Part shown: positions 47,010 through 57,382 of the stretch, one piece after another | Position numbering within the stretch: the stretch's first letter is position 1 | Layout: each line of letters opens with the position of its first letter | Source: Marinomonas shanghaiensis | GTDB lineage: Bacteria; Pseudomonadota; Gammaproteobacteria; Pseudomonadales; Marinomonadaceae | Length of the DNA: 64,000 bases | Direction: 5' to 3' | Assembly: GCF_003259175.1 (NCBI RefSeq) | Contig: NZ_QGOK01000015.1 | Span: forward strand, 1-64,000 | Translations under genes and position numbers: made by a program | Notes under the pieces: model-generated | Database searches by the model: none | Told to the model about the DNA's origin: nothing | What the model saw: the letters and a program-made list of their open reading frames with translations, nothing else

Positions 47010-48044
47010 TTAACGCTTAGAATTGGTCGAATCTGAGTCAATCATAATCGCCAGCCAATGCATTTTTGGGTGCGCCTCAAAAGCCAACTTCATGATAATA
47101 GTTAAAGGAATAGAGAGTAACATTCCAACAGGACCAAAAACCCAGCCCCACAAGAGTAAAGATAGAAAGACCACAAGCGTTGACAGCCCCAACCCCTTCC
47201 CCATATAACGTGGTTCAATCACATTGCCAATGACCAAATTAACCGCTAAAAAACCCGCTGCAGTTAGCCCAGCAGACAAGCTACCCAGTTGTACAAATGC
47301 CAACAACACGGCTGGCACAGCAGCAATGATGGAACCAATATTTGGAACAAAATTCAAAAGAAATGCGCACACACCCCATAAGATCGGAAAATCAACACCC
47401 AGCAACCAAAGCCACAGAGTAATAAGCACCCCAGTCAAAACACTTACTAACGTTTTGATAACAAGATAACGATTAACCGACTGAATAAAAGATTCAAATT
47501 TTTGCAGTGATTGCGACGCATCATTTAAGGCAATGGACAACTTTTTTGGCAATTCAACCGCCTCAAACAAAATAAAGATGACGATCATGACAACCAAAAT
47601 AAGATTCGTTAGAGCACTGCCTAAGCCACGTAAAGCGTTGGCAACCATCTGCATCAAGGCGGATGGATCAATATACCCTTTCACCTGATCGTACGATATT
47701 TGCAAACCCAATCCATTAATAAGCTGGATCAAACGAGACGTTTCTTCAGCAAAGCGTGTCTTGTAACTGGGGAGCTGACTGGAAAAATTATCTAAGGAAG
47801 CGCCAACCAAAACCGCTAAAGACCCAATCCCAACCAATATCAGCATCACCACCAATATAATGGCCAACCAAGTTGGCACCCTACGCTGGCGTAAGCTTGA
47901 CATCATAGGGGCGCAAATAATGGCGATGAACACAGATAGCATAAAAGGTATGACTATTTGTGAGGCCGCTTTTAATCCTGCAATGATGATGATAAAAGCA
48001 GCAAAACCGACTAACCAATTCGTACTATTATGTTGTTCGCTCAT
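47010..48044 (-). CDS. AI-2E family transporter (PerM/YdiK type)
   Basis: This inner-membrane protein of 344 residues has about eight hydrophobic helices: two or three at the N-terminus (WLVGFAAFIIIIAGLKAA and following) and the rest in the C-terminal half. Family segments include FLLNFVPNIGSIIAAVPAVL and LVIGNVIEPRYMGKGLGLST. The family includes autoinducer-2 exporters and Na+/H+ exchangers, so the substrate is open. It lies 9 bases downstream of sbcB and is probably in the same operon. Confidence 0.87.
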   Translation of the reverse strand: MSEQHNSTNWLVGFAAFIIIIAGLKAASQIVIPFMLSVFIAIICAPMMSSLRQRRVPTWLAIILVVMLILVGIGSLAVLVGASLDNFSSQLPSYKTRFAEETSRLIQLINGLGLQISYDQVKGYIDPSALMQMVANALRGLGSALTNLILVVMIVIFILFEAVELPKKLSIALNDASQSLQKFESFIQSVNRYLVIKTLVSVLTGVLITLWLWLLGVDFPILWGVCAFLLNFVPNIGSIIAAVPAVLLAFVQLGSLSAGLTAAGFLAVNLVIGNVIEPRYMGKGLGLSTLVVFLSLLLWGWVFGPVGMLLSIPLTIIMKLAFEAHPKMHWLAIMIDSDSTNSKR

Positions 48045-48053
48045 TTTGGTTCC

Positions 48054-49508
48054 TTATAGGGGAATAGGATAGATACTTTGTGCATAATCAGCTAAATCCT
48101 GCAACATTATCTGTTTTGCTGCTGGCAAATCTGGTGTTTGGGCAATCTGATTCAAACGCTCAAAATATTGCTCCATATAAATAGAACCACCGCCGTCTTT
48201 TTCAAGCAAACGAACTTGACGATACTCTTCCCATTCAACCATTTGCTGCTCACTCAATTGATCAGGATAATTTCGTCCAATATAACGCATCAACATTTCA
48301 GACAACCGACGATCATCAAAAGATAACGTCAGCTCAGACAAACAATCTGACGGTGTTGAGCGAATCGTCTCCATCCTCACCTTATCTTCACGGGAGAAAA
48401 AACCACCTGAGTACAACATCACATCAGGATCTTTGTGAATCGGCCGCTCTTCTTGCATAAAGACATCACTGAGCTTAGCTGCCAAACCAGCATAGCCTTT
48501 AATAATGGCAAGATTATGGCGACAAACCGAACCATCCAGTCCTAAGCGTTTGACAACATCACTGTCTTTTAGAAAAGTCGCCGGCGCTACCGCTGGAGAT
48601 TTATTGTAGTGGATGACCTTTAAAGGCAGCCGCTCTTCGCCATTAAGCTCTTCTTGACGAGTAAAGACACGATGTCGAATCTCTTCCACACTTAAATCGA
48701 TTAGGGGTTGAGCATCCGCCATTAAATCAAACACGATGACACCGTTTTTGTTGGTTGGATGTGGCGCAATGGGAACAACAAAGGCCGCATAATGCCTTGC
48801 CTGACCAAACATACCTGAAATATGCAAAAAAGGTTTCAGACGAGCAACATCGATAAATTGCTGCAGCTCATGTTTTTGACGCATCTTAAAATAGTAAGCA
48901 AATAACTTAGGTTGCTTCTCACGAATTAACTTAGCCATTTCAATAGTACCATACACATCTGACAAGGCATCATGTGCTTGTTCATGGACGATACCATTGG
49001 CTTTGGTAAGTGCCTCAAGCTTCATTGACACTTGCCCATCTTCTCCTTTCGGCCAAACAATACCATCAGGACGCATGGCATAAGTCATACGGACGAGATC
49101 AATAATGTCCCATCGAGAACAATGGTTTTGCCACTCGCGCGCGTAAGGATCAATAAAATTACGGTAGAAGCCATAGCGCACGACTTCGTCATCAAACCGA
49201 ATGCTGTTATAACCCAAAGCACAAGTACCAGGTACCGACAGTTCCGCCTCGATCGCCTGCATAAACTCGGCTTCACACATTCCCTCTCTGTTGGCATCTT
49301 GCGGACTGATACCTGTTAACAAACAAGCTTCAGGCTGAGGCAACACATCCTCCGCGAGACGGCAGTAAAACATGATAGGCTCGCCAATGGGATTAAAATC
49401 GAGATCTGTTCTTATGCCTGCAAATTGCATGGGACGATCACGCGCAGGGTCCGTTCCGGTTGTTTCAAAATCAAACCAAAAAAATGAAGTAGGGCCCGAT
49501 GAGGTCAC
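48054..49508 (-). CDS. sbcB: Exodeoxyribonuclease I
   Basis: This 3'-5' single-strand DNA exonuclease acts in recombination and mismatch repair. The DEDD exonuclease motif I is FFWFDFETTGTDPARDRPMQ (about residues 9-28). Further acidic positions lie in LGYNSIRFDDEVVRYGFYRN and HDALSDVYGTIEMAKLI. SH3-like and helical domains follow. The start is GTG with AGGA 8 bases upstream; the 484-residue length is normal. It is divergent from ychJ. Confidence 0.95.
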   Translation of the reverse strand: MTSSGPTSFFWFDFETTGTDPARDRPMQFAGIRTDLDFNPIGEPIMFYCRLAEDVLPQPEACLLTGISPQDANREGMCEAEFMQAIEAELSVPGTCALGYNSIRFDDEVVRYGFYRNFIDPYAREWQNHCSRWDIIDLVRMTYAMRPDGIVWPKGEDGQVSMKLEALTKANGIVHEQAHDALSDVYGTIEMAKLIREKQPKLFAYYFKMRQKHELQQFIDVARLKPFLHISGMFGQARHYAAFVVPIAPHPTNKNGVIVFDLMADAQPLIDLSVEEIRHRVFTRQEELNGEERLPLKVIHYNKSPAVAPATFLKDSDVVKRLGLDGSVCRHNLAIIKGYAGLAAKLSDVFMQEERPIHKDPDVMLYSGGFFSREDKVRMETIRSTPSDCLSELTLSFDDRRLSEMLMRYIGRNYPDQLSEQQMVEWEEYRQVRLLEKDGGGSIYMEQYFERLNQIAQTPDLPAAKQIMLQDLADYAQSIYPIPL

Positions 49509-49600
49509 AAATAATTCCTGTTAGCCATTAAATAAAAAGGTATTATACGCATCTTAAAGAATATTTGTGAAAGTGCATTTGGCGCTGAGAGGAGTGATGT

Positions 49601-50110
49601 ATGCCAATCCCAGTAAATTGTCCTTGTGGAACAGGTAGTCCTTACGAGATATGTTGTGGTATGTACCATAACAATCCAGGCAGCGCCCCAACAGCAGAAA
49701 CGTTAATGCGCTCTCGCTATACGGCGTTTGCTATTGGTAATTTTGACTACATCGCAGCCACACAAAAACTTCAAGATGAACCAGACCAATCTGGCTCCGA
49801 CATACAGGACAGTAATGAACACACTCAGTGGATTAAGCTTGACATTAATGCGACAGAAGAAGGACTGGAAAAAGACAAAAAAGGGATAGTGGCTTTTTCC
49901 GCTCATTTCAAAGAAGGCAAACACATTGGCCGATTAAGCGAACGGTCCAATTTTAAAAAAGAACAAGGTCAATGGTTCTATGTATCGGGTGAACATGAAA
50001 TCTTGAAAAACACACCATTGATCAATTCAGAAGCGATGAAAATAGGCCGTAATGACCCTTGTTTATGTGGGTCAGGTAAAAAATTCAAAAAATGCTGCGC
50101 CGTTGATTAA
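49601..50110 (+). CDS. ychJ: YchJ-family protein with two SEC-C zinc motifs
   Basis: This 169-residue cytoplasmic protein of the UPF0225/YchJ family has a zinc-binding SEC-C motif at each end: [14 protein letters not shown] (residues 8-21) and [15 protein letters not shown] (about residues 152-166). The centre is an NTF2-like domain ([17 protein letters not shown]). SEC-C motifs bind metal and often contact the SecB/ribosome system; the role of YchJ is not established. Its stop overlaps the convergent response-regulator gene by 4 bases. Confidence 0.92.
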   Translation: MPIPVNCPCGTGSPYEICCGMYHNNPGSAPTAETLMRSRYTAFAIGNFDYIAATQKLQDEPDQSGSDIQDSNEHTQWIKLDINATEEGLEKDKKGIVAFSAHFKEGKHIGRLSERSNFKKEQGQWFYVSGEHEILKNTPLINSEAMKIGRNDPCLCGSGKKFKKCCAVD

Positions 50111-51150
50111 TGAACGGCGTCCCACTTAGATTGAACATCACGTACCTGATTTTCAATAGATAAGAAACACGCCACTAACTCTGGATCAAAATGAGAATTG
50201 GCCGCATTTTTAATATGCTCAAGCGCCTCTTCGACACTCCAAGAACGTTTATAGGATCGCTTCATCGTGAGCGCATCAAACACATCAGCCAAGGCAACGA
50301 TTCTAGCCGATTGTGGTATAGCCGTTCCTATTAGACCATAAGGATATCCCGAACCATCCCATTTCTCATGATGCCCTAACGCCACTTCTGCCGCCAATTT
50401 AAAAAGTGGAGCTTCACTTTTAATCAGTATTTGATGACCAATCACCGTATGCTGACGCATAATCTCCCACTCCGCTTCATTCAACTTGTTCGGTGATTTT
50501 AATATGGAATGTGGAATTCCCACTTTCCCGGTGTCATGAAGAGGCGCGGCTAATTTCAATAACTCAACTTGATCCTCACTCCAGCCAATTGCTCTTGCCA
50601 AAATGGCACAATAATCTGCCATACGCCACATATGTACACCCGTATCAGTATCATTAAGCTGGCCAACTTCGCCCAACATACCAATCGCAGACTGTAAGGC
50701 ATCATCCAACTGCCTTGTTCTGTGTTCAATAATCTGCTTATTTTGCTTATTATTTTCCGCTAACTTCAAATGAGTCGCCACTCTCGACAGAGTTGTCAAA
50801 GGCGTTATTGGCTTAGTGATGAAATCAACACACCCAACATTAAAACCCTCTTGTTCATGCTGAGCATCATTAATTGCCGTTAAAAAAATAACGGGGATAT
50901 CCATGGTCTCAGGAGCCGCTTTAAGTCGTTTACAGACTTCAAATCCGTTCATTCCTGGCATCATAATATCTAATAGTACAAGATCTGGAGGATAACGATG
51001 TATGATATCCAATGCCGCTTGACCGCTTTTTGCCACTTGTACTTGATAGTGTTCGGCGAGAATTTCTTTCAATAAATCAATGTTTCTCGGTACATCGTCC
51101 ACGATAAGTACACGCTTATCCTTTAAGCCTATCTGATTCGTTACTTTCAT
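50107..51150 (-). CDS. Two-component response regulator with HD-GYP phosphodiesterase domain
   Basis: A receiver domain (residues about 13-130, phospho-acceptor Asp61 in [16 protein letters not shown]) is joined to an HD-GYP domain (about residues 150-340) with [10 protein letters not shown] (His205-Asp206), [15 protein letters not shown] (GYP at 268-270) and the downstream [13 protein letters not shown]. Such proteins hydrolyse cyclic di-GMP, lowering biofilm and raising motility signals. All catalytic residues are present. It is the last gene of a three-gene operon after the hybrid kinase, 32 bases away, so it is the likely output of that kinase. Confidence 0.93.
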   Translation of the reverse strand: MKVTNQIGLKDKRVLIVDDVPRNIDLLKEILAEHYQVQVAKSGQAALDIIHRYPPDLVLLDIMMPGMNGFEVCKRLKAAPETMDIPVIFLTAINDAQHEQEGFNVGCVDFITKPITPLTTLSRVATHLKLAENNKQNKQIIEHRTRQLDDALQSAIGMLGEVGQLNDTDTGVHMWRMADYCAILARAIGWSEDQVELLKLAAPLHDTGKVGIPHSILKSPNKLNEAEWEIMRQHTVIGHQILIKSEAPLFKLAAEVALGHHEKWDGSGYPYGLIGTAIPQSARIVALADVFDALTMKRSYKRSWSVEEALEHIKNAANSHFDPELVACFLSIENQVRDVQSKWDAVH

Positions 51151-51182
51151 TGTATTCGCCTATGCCTTTTATACAGTAAACC

Positions 51183-53594
51183 TTACAAAAAACGATTTTT
51201 AAAAGACTGCACTTTTAATAGAGCGTCTTGATAATCATAGGATAAAATATCTTCATAAGCCAAAGTCAGAAGATCCAGCCCTTTACTTGAAGCACACTCA
51301 TTGATAATAAGCGACATCTCTTTTTCAGAAGCTGCATTTCCTTCAATCAACAATTGCTCTAAAGCTTCAAACTTTGAGAGAATAGATTCAATATTTTTGC
51401 TCTTCATGCGAGAGGAATTTTTCTCTTTGCTTTCTTTTAAAATCTCTCTCTGGTTGTTGGGCATGTAAAAAGACATTTTTTCAATCAATAGATAAGGATC
51501 TAAAGGTTTAAATATCACATCATCAATACCCGAGCTTTTTAGATCATCATTCTTAATGTTAAAAGTATCCGCAGTTAAAACAAGTATAGGTGGCTTCCTG
51601 TCACCGAGTGACTGAAAAATCTTCTCACTGGCCTGAAAACCATCCATAACAGGCATCCTAATATCCATAATTATCAAGTCATAGACATTGGAAAGAGACT
51701 TATTAACCGCTTCCTCACCGTTTTCAACCCAATCCACTGAGGCACCGACTTTTTCAACAATCGCTTTCACAATATTCGCATTAATTAAATTGTCTTCCGC
51801 CAATAAGACAACTCTATTTTTTAAATTCACAATTTCATTAGATGATTTTGGAATCGCTGGTACTGGTAAAGAGACAGTTCCCTTACTTCTCGATTCTAAG
51901 AAAAGTACCTGCTTAGTAATATTGTTAGGCGTCACAAGTCCTGACGAGAGATATTTTTTGTCATTCATTTTTCTCCCAGTTAAAAATAATACCTTTTCTC
52001 TTAAAAAATCTTCCATTTGTTCGGACACAATCGACTCAACATCAAGCCAATGACGGCTTGCTATAATAGCGGCATGACAATCTAAGAGGTCTGCTGTACT
52101 CCATTCGGTATAGTTATCAACATCAAGCGTCTTTAATAACTGAATCATCTCCTTATCTTCTTTGATACAAGCGATATTTTTTAAATGGGGATGGGCTGAG
52201 TTTTTATCTGGCTTATATGGAAGATTAATCAGAAAGGTGCAACCCTCACCCAAAACACTTGTGTAGGAAATAGTCCCACCCAACAAAGCGACTAATTTTT
52301 GTGTGATACTCAGTCCAAGACCCGTTCCGCCATAGAGACGAGTCGTACTGCTATCCGCCTGCTTAAATACATCGAACACATCGACACCATCTTGAATCCC
52401 AACACCACTATCTTTTACTTCGATGAACAAGTCTTGATGACTGGATAAAGACACGTTAACGTGCACAAAACCTTTGTGGGTAAATTTGATTGCGTTACCG
52501 ACCACATTGAGCAGAATCTGCTGCAATCTTACCTTATCGCCCACCAAGCAATCAGCAATCAAGAAACTGCGTGATACAACAAAATCAATATCTTTGGACA
52601 CCGCTACTGTTTCATTGCTTTGATATACATACTCTAAAACATCATCCAAACTAAAAGTTTTCTCTTCTAATTCCAGCTTACCGGAATCCACTTTAGAATA
52701 ATCTAATATACTATTAATTATCTCAAGCAAACTATCGGCAGACTTTTGAATTTTTATTACTTTTTCACGGTGATCTTTTTCTAGCGCCTCGTCTAAAAGC
52801 AAGTAACTAAAACCGATAATAACATTCATCGGTGTTCTAATTTCATGACTCATTGTTGCTAAAAACTCGGACTTGATTTTCAAGGCTTTTTCTGCCGAAT
52901 GAACGGCCACCTCTAATTCATCAGCTAGCTTTTGTGCTCTATTATACGACTCACGAGCAACCTTTAATTGTTTAAAAAGCATTAGTATTATGAAAATCAT
53001 GGTTATGGTTAATAACGCAATCAAAGAGCCTAAATAGAGAAAAAGACCCAAAGAGTCATTTCTTTGCTTCACTTTTTCTTCTGATCTAAAAGCGACCGTT
53101 TCCAATACGGCATTCTCTATTTTCTTAGATAACTCATCAACCTCATTGATTAATAATGCAACATCCACTTCCCTCTTATTCAGGAAAAGCAAATGATCAA
53201 TGGTGGCTATTTTCATTTTAAAAAAAGCCAATAACTCATCAGAATTTTCAAGCCGATCAAACAGCATTCTCAATTGGCCTTTTTCCAATATATGCACGCG
53301 GCTGTATAAAATATCAAATCGTGTTCTGGCATTTGCAAGACGCTCATCCGTGAATCCATCTGACAATAAATCAAGCGCACTTCTTAGTTTTAATGCCTCT
53401 CTATCCAATTGATAAGCCGCCCACATGGCATCTTCTTCTACGGCAGACATAATGATTTTTTGTCTATCAACTAACTCAGAGAAAATAAGTACCGACGCAC
53501 CCATAAAGATAACGGCAGAAAATACCAATACAAAAAATGGAGAGAACTGCCTATCCGCTATTTTGTTAAACACAGGCAAAAAATGGAAGCGCAT
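51183..53594 (-). CDS. Hybrid sensor histidine kinase
   Basis: This is a membrane sensor. TM1 is at residues about 18-40 and TM2 at about 184-208, with a 140-residue periplasmic helical domain between. A coiled linker leads to HisKA with His250 in [15 protein letters not shown] HATPase domain follows ([25 protein letters not shown], about residues 355-460). Residues about 475-590 look like a degenerate receiver. A true receiver has Asp644 in [15 protein letters not shown]. The last 60 residues form a helical extension without an Hpt histidine motif. It lies between the molybdopterin-fold gene (7 bases) and the HD-GYP regulator gene. Confidence 0.93.
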   Translation of the reverse strand: MRFHFLPVFNKIADRQFSPFFVLVFSAVIFMGASVLIFSELVDRQKIIMSAVEEDAMWAAYQLDREALKLRSALDLLSDGFTDERLANARTRFDILYSRVHILEKGQLRMLFDRLENSDELLAFFKMKIATIDHLLFLNKREVDVALLINEVDELSKKIENAVLETVAFRSEEKVKQRNDSLGLFLYLGSLIALLTITMIFIILMLFKQLKVARESYNRAQKLADELEVAVHSAEKALKIKSEFLATMSHEIRTPMNVIIGFSYLLLDEALEKDHREKVIKIQKSADSLLEIINSILDYSKVDSGKLELEEKTFSLDDVLEYVYQSNETVAVSKDIDFVVSRSFLIADCLVGDKVRLQQILLNVVGNAIKFTHKGFVHVNVSLSSHQDLFIEVKDSGVGIQDGVDVFDVFKQADSSTTRLYGGTGLGLSITQKLVALLGGTISYTSVLGEGCTFLINLPYKPDKNSAHPHLKNIACIKEDKEMIQLLKTLDVDNYTEWSTADLLDCHAAIIASRHWLDVESIVSEQMEDFLREKVLFLTGRKMNDKKYLSSGLVTPNNITKQVLFLESRSKGTVSLPVPAIPKSSNEIVNLKNRVVLLAEDNLINANIVKAIVEKVGASVDWVENGEEAVNKSLSNVYDLIIMDIRMPVMDGFQASEKIFQSLGDRKPPILVLTADTFNIKNDDLKSSGIDDVIFKPLDPYLLIEKMSFYMPNNQREILKESKEKNSSRMKSKNIESILSKFEALEQLLIEGNAASEKEMSLIINECASSKGLDLLTLAYEDILSYDYQDALLKVQSFKNRFL

Positions 53595-53601
53595 GATACT
53601 G

Positions 53602-54111
53602 CTACTCCACGCTTATTGATTTAATCTGCCAAACCGATCGATTGTAAATCACTTCATTATTTAAACTTGCAACATCACTGAAAGGGTACAATAAAAACAA
53701 TGGGCCTTTGGTTCTAACAGACATGGGCTGCCCGTTAATATCCATGGCTAGAATGACTTTATAGTCATAAGCATCTTCAACCGGAACAACCGCACTAAAA
53801 TCATTCAATGCAGTGACAGTTAAGGTACCGGATTTCACACCAAGAACAGCCATCAAAGATTTGAGCAAGGGACCTCGATATAAATCAACACCTTCACTCC
53901 AAGGTGTCGTTGTCTTTTGTTCAACCACCTCTAATTTCATAAGCATTTCACGATCAAATTCAGCGGTTTTGTTGTCTGTATTAGTATTTTTTATGTTACC
54001 AGTAACGGTTAAGATGACAGGACCTGTTGGTTTAGACAGCGCATGTGCATATAAACTGGAACAAACCGACATGCCGAACACGATTAAACCAACAGTAAAA
54101 TATTGTTTCAT
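53602..54111 (-). CDS. Small periplasmic protein of the molybdopterin-oxidoreductase fold, likely sensor partner
   Basis: This 169-residue secreted protein has a signal peptide of about 23 residues ([18 protein letters not shown]). The body resembles the oxidoreductase molybdopterin-binding fold: [13 protein letters not shown], then [40 protein letters not shown] and [12 protein letters not shown]. The mature part contains no cysteine, so it cannot ligate molybdenum in the usual way and is probably cofactor-free or ligand-binding. The ATG at 54111 has AAGG 8 bases upstream. It is first in the operon with the hybrid kinase, which suggests it feeds the kinase a periplasmic signal. Confidence 0.78.
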   Translation of the reverse strand: MKQYFTVGLIVFGMSVCSSLYAHALSKPTGPVILTVTGNIKNTNTDNKTAEFDREMLMKLEVVEQKTTTPWSEGVDLYRGPLLKSLMAVLGVKSGTLTVTALNDFSAVVPVEDAYDYKVILAMDINGQPMSVRTKGPLFLLYPFSDVASLNNEVIYNRSVWQIKSISVE

Positions 54112-54241
54112 TTCCAACACCTTAAATTAAAATGAGTTTTATAATGAAGGAGTATAGAGAATAAAAAACCACTTTCCATCTCGCAGTTACGAAATGATAC
54201 GCTTTCTACACCAAGTAAAACAAAGACCTAACAATAGACAC

Positions 54242-54267
54242 AAAAAAAGCTGCAAAGGCAGCTTTTT
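54242..54267 (-). terminator. Terminator of the YdhF-type reductase gene
   Basis: AAAAAGCTGC-AAAG-GCAGCTTTTT is a perfect stem with A/T runs, 33 bases past the stop. Confidence 0.88.
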
Positions 54268-54299
54268 CTACAGGACAATCTCTTTACCAGAGTAACGCA

Positions 54300-55199
54300 C
54301 TAAGGCACGGGTTGACCTTGGGAGGCAATCCAAATACGAAACCAATCATCATCACTAAGTGAAATTGACATACCATCAACCGCGGCCGCTAAACGCGCAA
54401 CTTTCCCAGACCCCATAACAGGACAAATACCAGCTGGATGACGTAATAACCAAGCTACAACAATCTGATCCATCTCGCAGTTTTTTTCCTGCGCCAAATC
54501 ATTCAATATCGTTTGCACACGCTTGGCCTTTTCACTGGAGCCTGAGAACAGTTCACCACCAGCAAAAGGCGACCAAGCCATTGGCGTCACAGCGTGTTGC
54601 TGTAAATGGTCCAAGGTACCATCTTCAAAGTGCTGTAAAGCCAAAGGGGATAATTCTACCTGATTAGTAATCAAAGGAGCATCAAGACGAGATTGCAACA
54701 AATCAAATTGACGAGGGGTAAAATTCGACACACCAAAATACTTTACCTTGCCAAGCGTAAACAGCAAATCAAACGCTTGCGCCACTTCATCCGCATCCAT
54801 CAAAGGGCTTGGACGATGCAACAGGAGAGTATCAATGTACTCACACTGTAAATTAGCCAGTGACTTATCAACACTGGCTAGAATATGTTCAGCACGATAA
54901 TCGTAACGATGAACCTGTATATCAGGACGGCTCTCAGATGGCAGCAATATTCCACACTTGGTTACAATCTCCATTTTATCGCGTAATGCTGGCTGGAGCT
55001 TAAGCGCCTTACCAAACAGAGCTTCGCACTGGTAACCACCATAAATGTCGGCATGATCCAATGTCGTTACGCCTAAATCCAGACACGCTTGAATAAAACC
55101 TAGCGTTTCTTCAGATGTCATATTCCATTCTTGTAGGCGCCAAAAACCTTGGGCGATACGAGACCCTTCGAAACCAAGAGGATGATACTGATGTCTCAT
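54300..55199 (-). CDS. Aldo/keto reductase, YdhF type
   Basis: This NADPH-dependent reductase of the aldo/keto superfamily has 299 residues from the ATG at 55199 (MRHQYHPLGFEGSRIAQGFW). That start has AGGAAA upstream; the frame extends 33 codons further without support. The catalytic tetrad is D and Y in TTLDHADIYGGYQCE, K in IVTKCGILLP and H in TLLLHRPSPLMD. The GVSNFTPRQFDLLQSRL and SPFAGGELF segments are family-typical. The substrate is unknown. It is divergent from aroA. Confidence 0.9.
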   Translation of the reverse strand: MRHQYHPLGFEGSRIAQGFWRLQEWNMTSEETLGFIQACLDLGVTTLDHADIYGGYQCEALFGKALKLQPALRDKMEIVTKCGILLPSESRPDIQVHRYDYRAEHILASVDKSLANLQCEYIDTLLLHRPSPLMDADEVAQAFDLLFTLGKVKYFGVSNFTPRQFDLLQSRLDAPLITNQVELSPLALQHFEDGTLDHLQQHAVTPMAWSPFAGGELFSGSSEKAKRVQTILNDLAQEKNCEMDQIVVAWLLRHPAGICPVMGSGKVARLAAAVDGMSISLSDDDWFRIWIASQGQPVP

Positions 55200-55288
55200 A
55201 AATTGTTTCCTATATGTCATTATTTTATTAATGAGCATTCTAAAGAGACTTGATGATAAAAAACAGCAAACTGAGTGAATTTGCAGAA

Positions 55289-55317
55289 CTGACAGCACAC
55301 CTCATCAAAGGTATACT
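55289..55317 (+). promoter_or_regulatory. Candidate sigma70 promoter of aroA
   Basis: CTGACA (55289-55294) and TATACT (55312-55317) are exactly 17 bases apart, each matching consensus at five of six positions. This gives aroA a leader of about 160 bases. Confidence 0.6.
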
Positions 55318-55483
55318 ATTGCGTATTCAAGACTGACCTCTTCAGAAAGAGCGATGCGACCACCTAACAACGGACACACTATAACGAATAAATTACGGCC
55401 AATATCGAACACTTATCATTCACACGCAGCGACTCAACGAAGCGCAAAGTCGAAACAATAACACCACTGTGATGGACATAATA

Positions 55484-56761
55484 ATGAATTCAATTACGCT
55501 AGGCCCTCTTTCTAAAGCCAATGGAGAAATCCAGATTCCAGGCTCAAAAAGCCTTTCAAACCGTATTTTATTGTTAGCAACGCTAGCAAAAGGCACAACA
55601 AGAATTACCAACCTACTAGACAGCGATGACATTCGTCGTATGCTAGAAAGTCTCACCCAGTTAGGCGTGAACTACACCTTAGAAGATAGCGGTACAACCT
55701 GTGTACTAGAAGGCCTTGGCGGTCCAATTAAAGCCGACTTTGGCGACTTATTCCTTGGTAATGCTGGCACAGCCATGCGCCCCTTAACGGCTGCGCTTTG
55801 CCTAGGCAAAGGAGAGTTTCATCTGCATGGTGAGCCACGCATGCACGAACGCCCCATTGGCGACCTTGTTGATGCTTTGCAAGCACTGGGAGTAGACATC
55901 GCGTACGAAGGTGAAAAAAATTACCCACCACTGCGCATCAATGCTAATGGCTTATCTGGCGGAGAAGTCTCCATCAAAGGCAACATCTCAAGCCAATTTT
56001 TAACCGCCATCTTGATGAGTGCGCCTTTGGCAAAAAGTGATTTAACCATCAAAGTGGATGGCGAATTAGTCTCTAAGCCATACATCGACATTACCTTGCA
56101 CGTTATGAAGCAATTTGGTGTAGAAGTAGAGAACCAGAATTACCAAGCATTTATTGTGAAAGGCCAACAAACCTACCAAAGCCCAGGCGAAATCATGGTG
56201 GAAGGCGATGCGTCATCGGCGTCTTACTTTTTGGCCGCCGCCGCCATTGCCGGTGGAAAAATCAAAGTACATGGTGTTGGCACAGACAGTGTACAAGGCG
56301 ATGTGAAATTTGCTGATGTATTGGCAAAAATGGGGGCAAAAATCACCTATGGTCCAACATGGATCGAAGCGGAGCATAGCCACTTAAACGGTATTGATAT
56401 GGACATGAACCACATCCCAGATGCGGCCATGACCATCGCAACCACCGCCCTATTTGCCAAAGGCCCAACAACGATTCGCAACATCTACAACTGGCGCGTA
56501 AAAGAAACCGACCGCCTGTATGCTATGGCCACTGAACTGAAAAAACTCGGTGCTGACGTAATTGAAGGCGAAGACTTCATTACTGTTAATCCCGTTGAGA
56601 AGCTCCAACATGCGGCCATTGACACCTACAATGATCACCGCATTGCGATGTGTTTCTCTCTGGTGGCTTTTTCTGATACACCAGTGACCATAAACGACCC
56701 AGGCTGTACTTCAAAAACCTTCCCAACGTATTTTGAACTGTTTCATTCTATAGCAAGTTAA
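55484..56761 (+). CDS. aroA: 3-phosphoshikimate 1-carboxyvinyltransferase (EPSP synthase)
   Basis: This is the sixth shikimate-pathway enzyme, joining shikimate 3-phosphate and phosphoenolpyruvate. Signature segments are [20 protein letters not shown] (about residues 19-38), the [17 protein letters not shown] glyphosate/PEP-site loop (about 86-102), [17 protein letters not shown] and [13 protein letters not shown]. It looks like a class I (E. coli-like) enzyme with Gly in GNAGTA. The ATG at 55484 gives [12 protein letters not shown] as in relatives (425 residues); a GTG five codons upstream opens the frame. Confidence 0.95.
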   Translation: MNSITLGPLSKANGEIQIPGSKSLSNRILLLATLAKGTTRITNLLDSDDIRRMLESLTQLGVNYTLEDSGTTCVLEGLGGPIKADFGDLFLGNAGTAMRPLTAALCLGKGEFHLHGEPRMHERPIGDLVDALQALGVDIAYEGEKNYPPLRINANGLSGGEVSIKGNISSQFLTAILMSAPLAKSDLTIKVDGELVSKPYIDITLHVMKQFGVEVENQNYQAFIVKGQQTYQSPGEIMVEGDASSASYFLAAAAIAGGKIKVHGVGTDSVQGDVKFADVLAKMGAKITYGPTWIEAEHSHLNGIDMDMNHIPDAAMTIATTALFAKGPTTIRNIYNWRVKETDRLYAMATELKKLGADVIEGEDFITVNPVEKLQHAAIDTYNDHRIAMCFSLVAFSDTPVTINDPGCTSKTFPTYFELFHSIAS

Positions 56762-56767
56762 AAGCTT

Positions 56768-56808
56768 GCATAACTCCTTACCCTTTCTTCAAAGGTAAGG
56801 AGTTATGC
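56768..56808 (+). terminator. Perfect 15-bp hairpin after aroA
   Basis: GCATAACTCCTTACC and its complement flank an 11-base loop, 6 bases past the aroA stop. No T run follows, so it may be a Rho-assisted terminator or a 3' stabiliser. Confidence 0.5.
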
Positions 56809-56972
56809 TACTCAAAACCACAAACACTGGCTCTTGTAGGCTTTACTATTATTGAATTAGCACTAAGTTATGACCATAAGTGATTGATTCCCGCGAATGC
56901 TGGAATGACGATCATGGCTATGATTATTAGCGCAGCTAAGAGGCAAGTAATTACACCCGAAGAGATAAACAT

Positions 56973-57122
56973 TCAGTCAAGCTCTTGATCAGTCACATCC
57001 ATTCGCTCATGCAAAACGCTTACTATTTCAAGTTTTGTCTGGCTGGTCTGATATAGAACCAGATGATGCCTAAAATGGATTTTCCGAATGCCAGCTAAAA
57101 TATCGTCCGCAGAGCGACCTAA
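56973..57122 (-). pseudogene. parE toxin remnant (C-terminal third)
   Basis: The minus strand encodes LGRSADDILAGIRKIHFRHH, then LVLYQTSQTKLEIVSVLHER and MDVTDQELD before a TGA. This is the C-terminal half of a ParE/RelE-superfamily toxin, with the GRSADDI and VLHERMDV segments. A TAA precedes it in frame, and the N-terminal half is absent. It follows the antitoxin remnant by 8 bases in the order usual for parDE. Confidence 0.8.
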
Positions 57123-57130
57123 TTACGATA

Positions 57131-57274
57131 TCAAGCATCGATCCCTGCCCGTCCCTTTGCCTCCGCAATAATACTAGCAACATTAAAATCTGCTGCCTGA
57201 CCACTCTCTAAACCAGCAGCAACAGCAGAGCGCAAAGCCTTCAATTTCATTTGATAAACTTCGTCTTGTTGCAT
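57131..57274 (-). pseudogene. parD antitoxin remnant (C-terminal half)
   Basis: The 47-codon frame reads MQQDEVYQMKLKALRSAVAA, then GLESGQAADFNVASIIAEAK and GRAGIDA. It matches the toxin-binding C-terminal half of ParD-type antitoxins (LKALRxAVxxGxxSGxxxDF). The DNA-binding ribbon-helix-helix N-terminus is missing. It and the toxin fragment are clearly one decayed operon; expression as a small antitoxin cannot be excluded. Confidence 0.78.
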
Positions 57275-57311
57275 TTTTAGACATTATTAACTCAACTAAC
57301 AACCACCGAAA

Positions 57312-57344
57312 AATAAAAAAGCCCCAGCTTTTTGAGGCTGGGGC
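57312..57344 (-). terminator. Terminator of the Spy-like gene
   Basis: GCCCCAGC pairs with GCTGGGGC around an 8-base loop. TTTTTTATTTTT follows on the minus strand, 39 bases past the stop. Confidence 0.88.
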
Positions 57345-57382
57345 AAGGCTCTCAATACAAAGGGAAATGCATCGATAAAACA

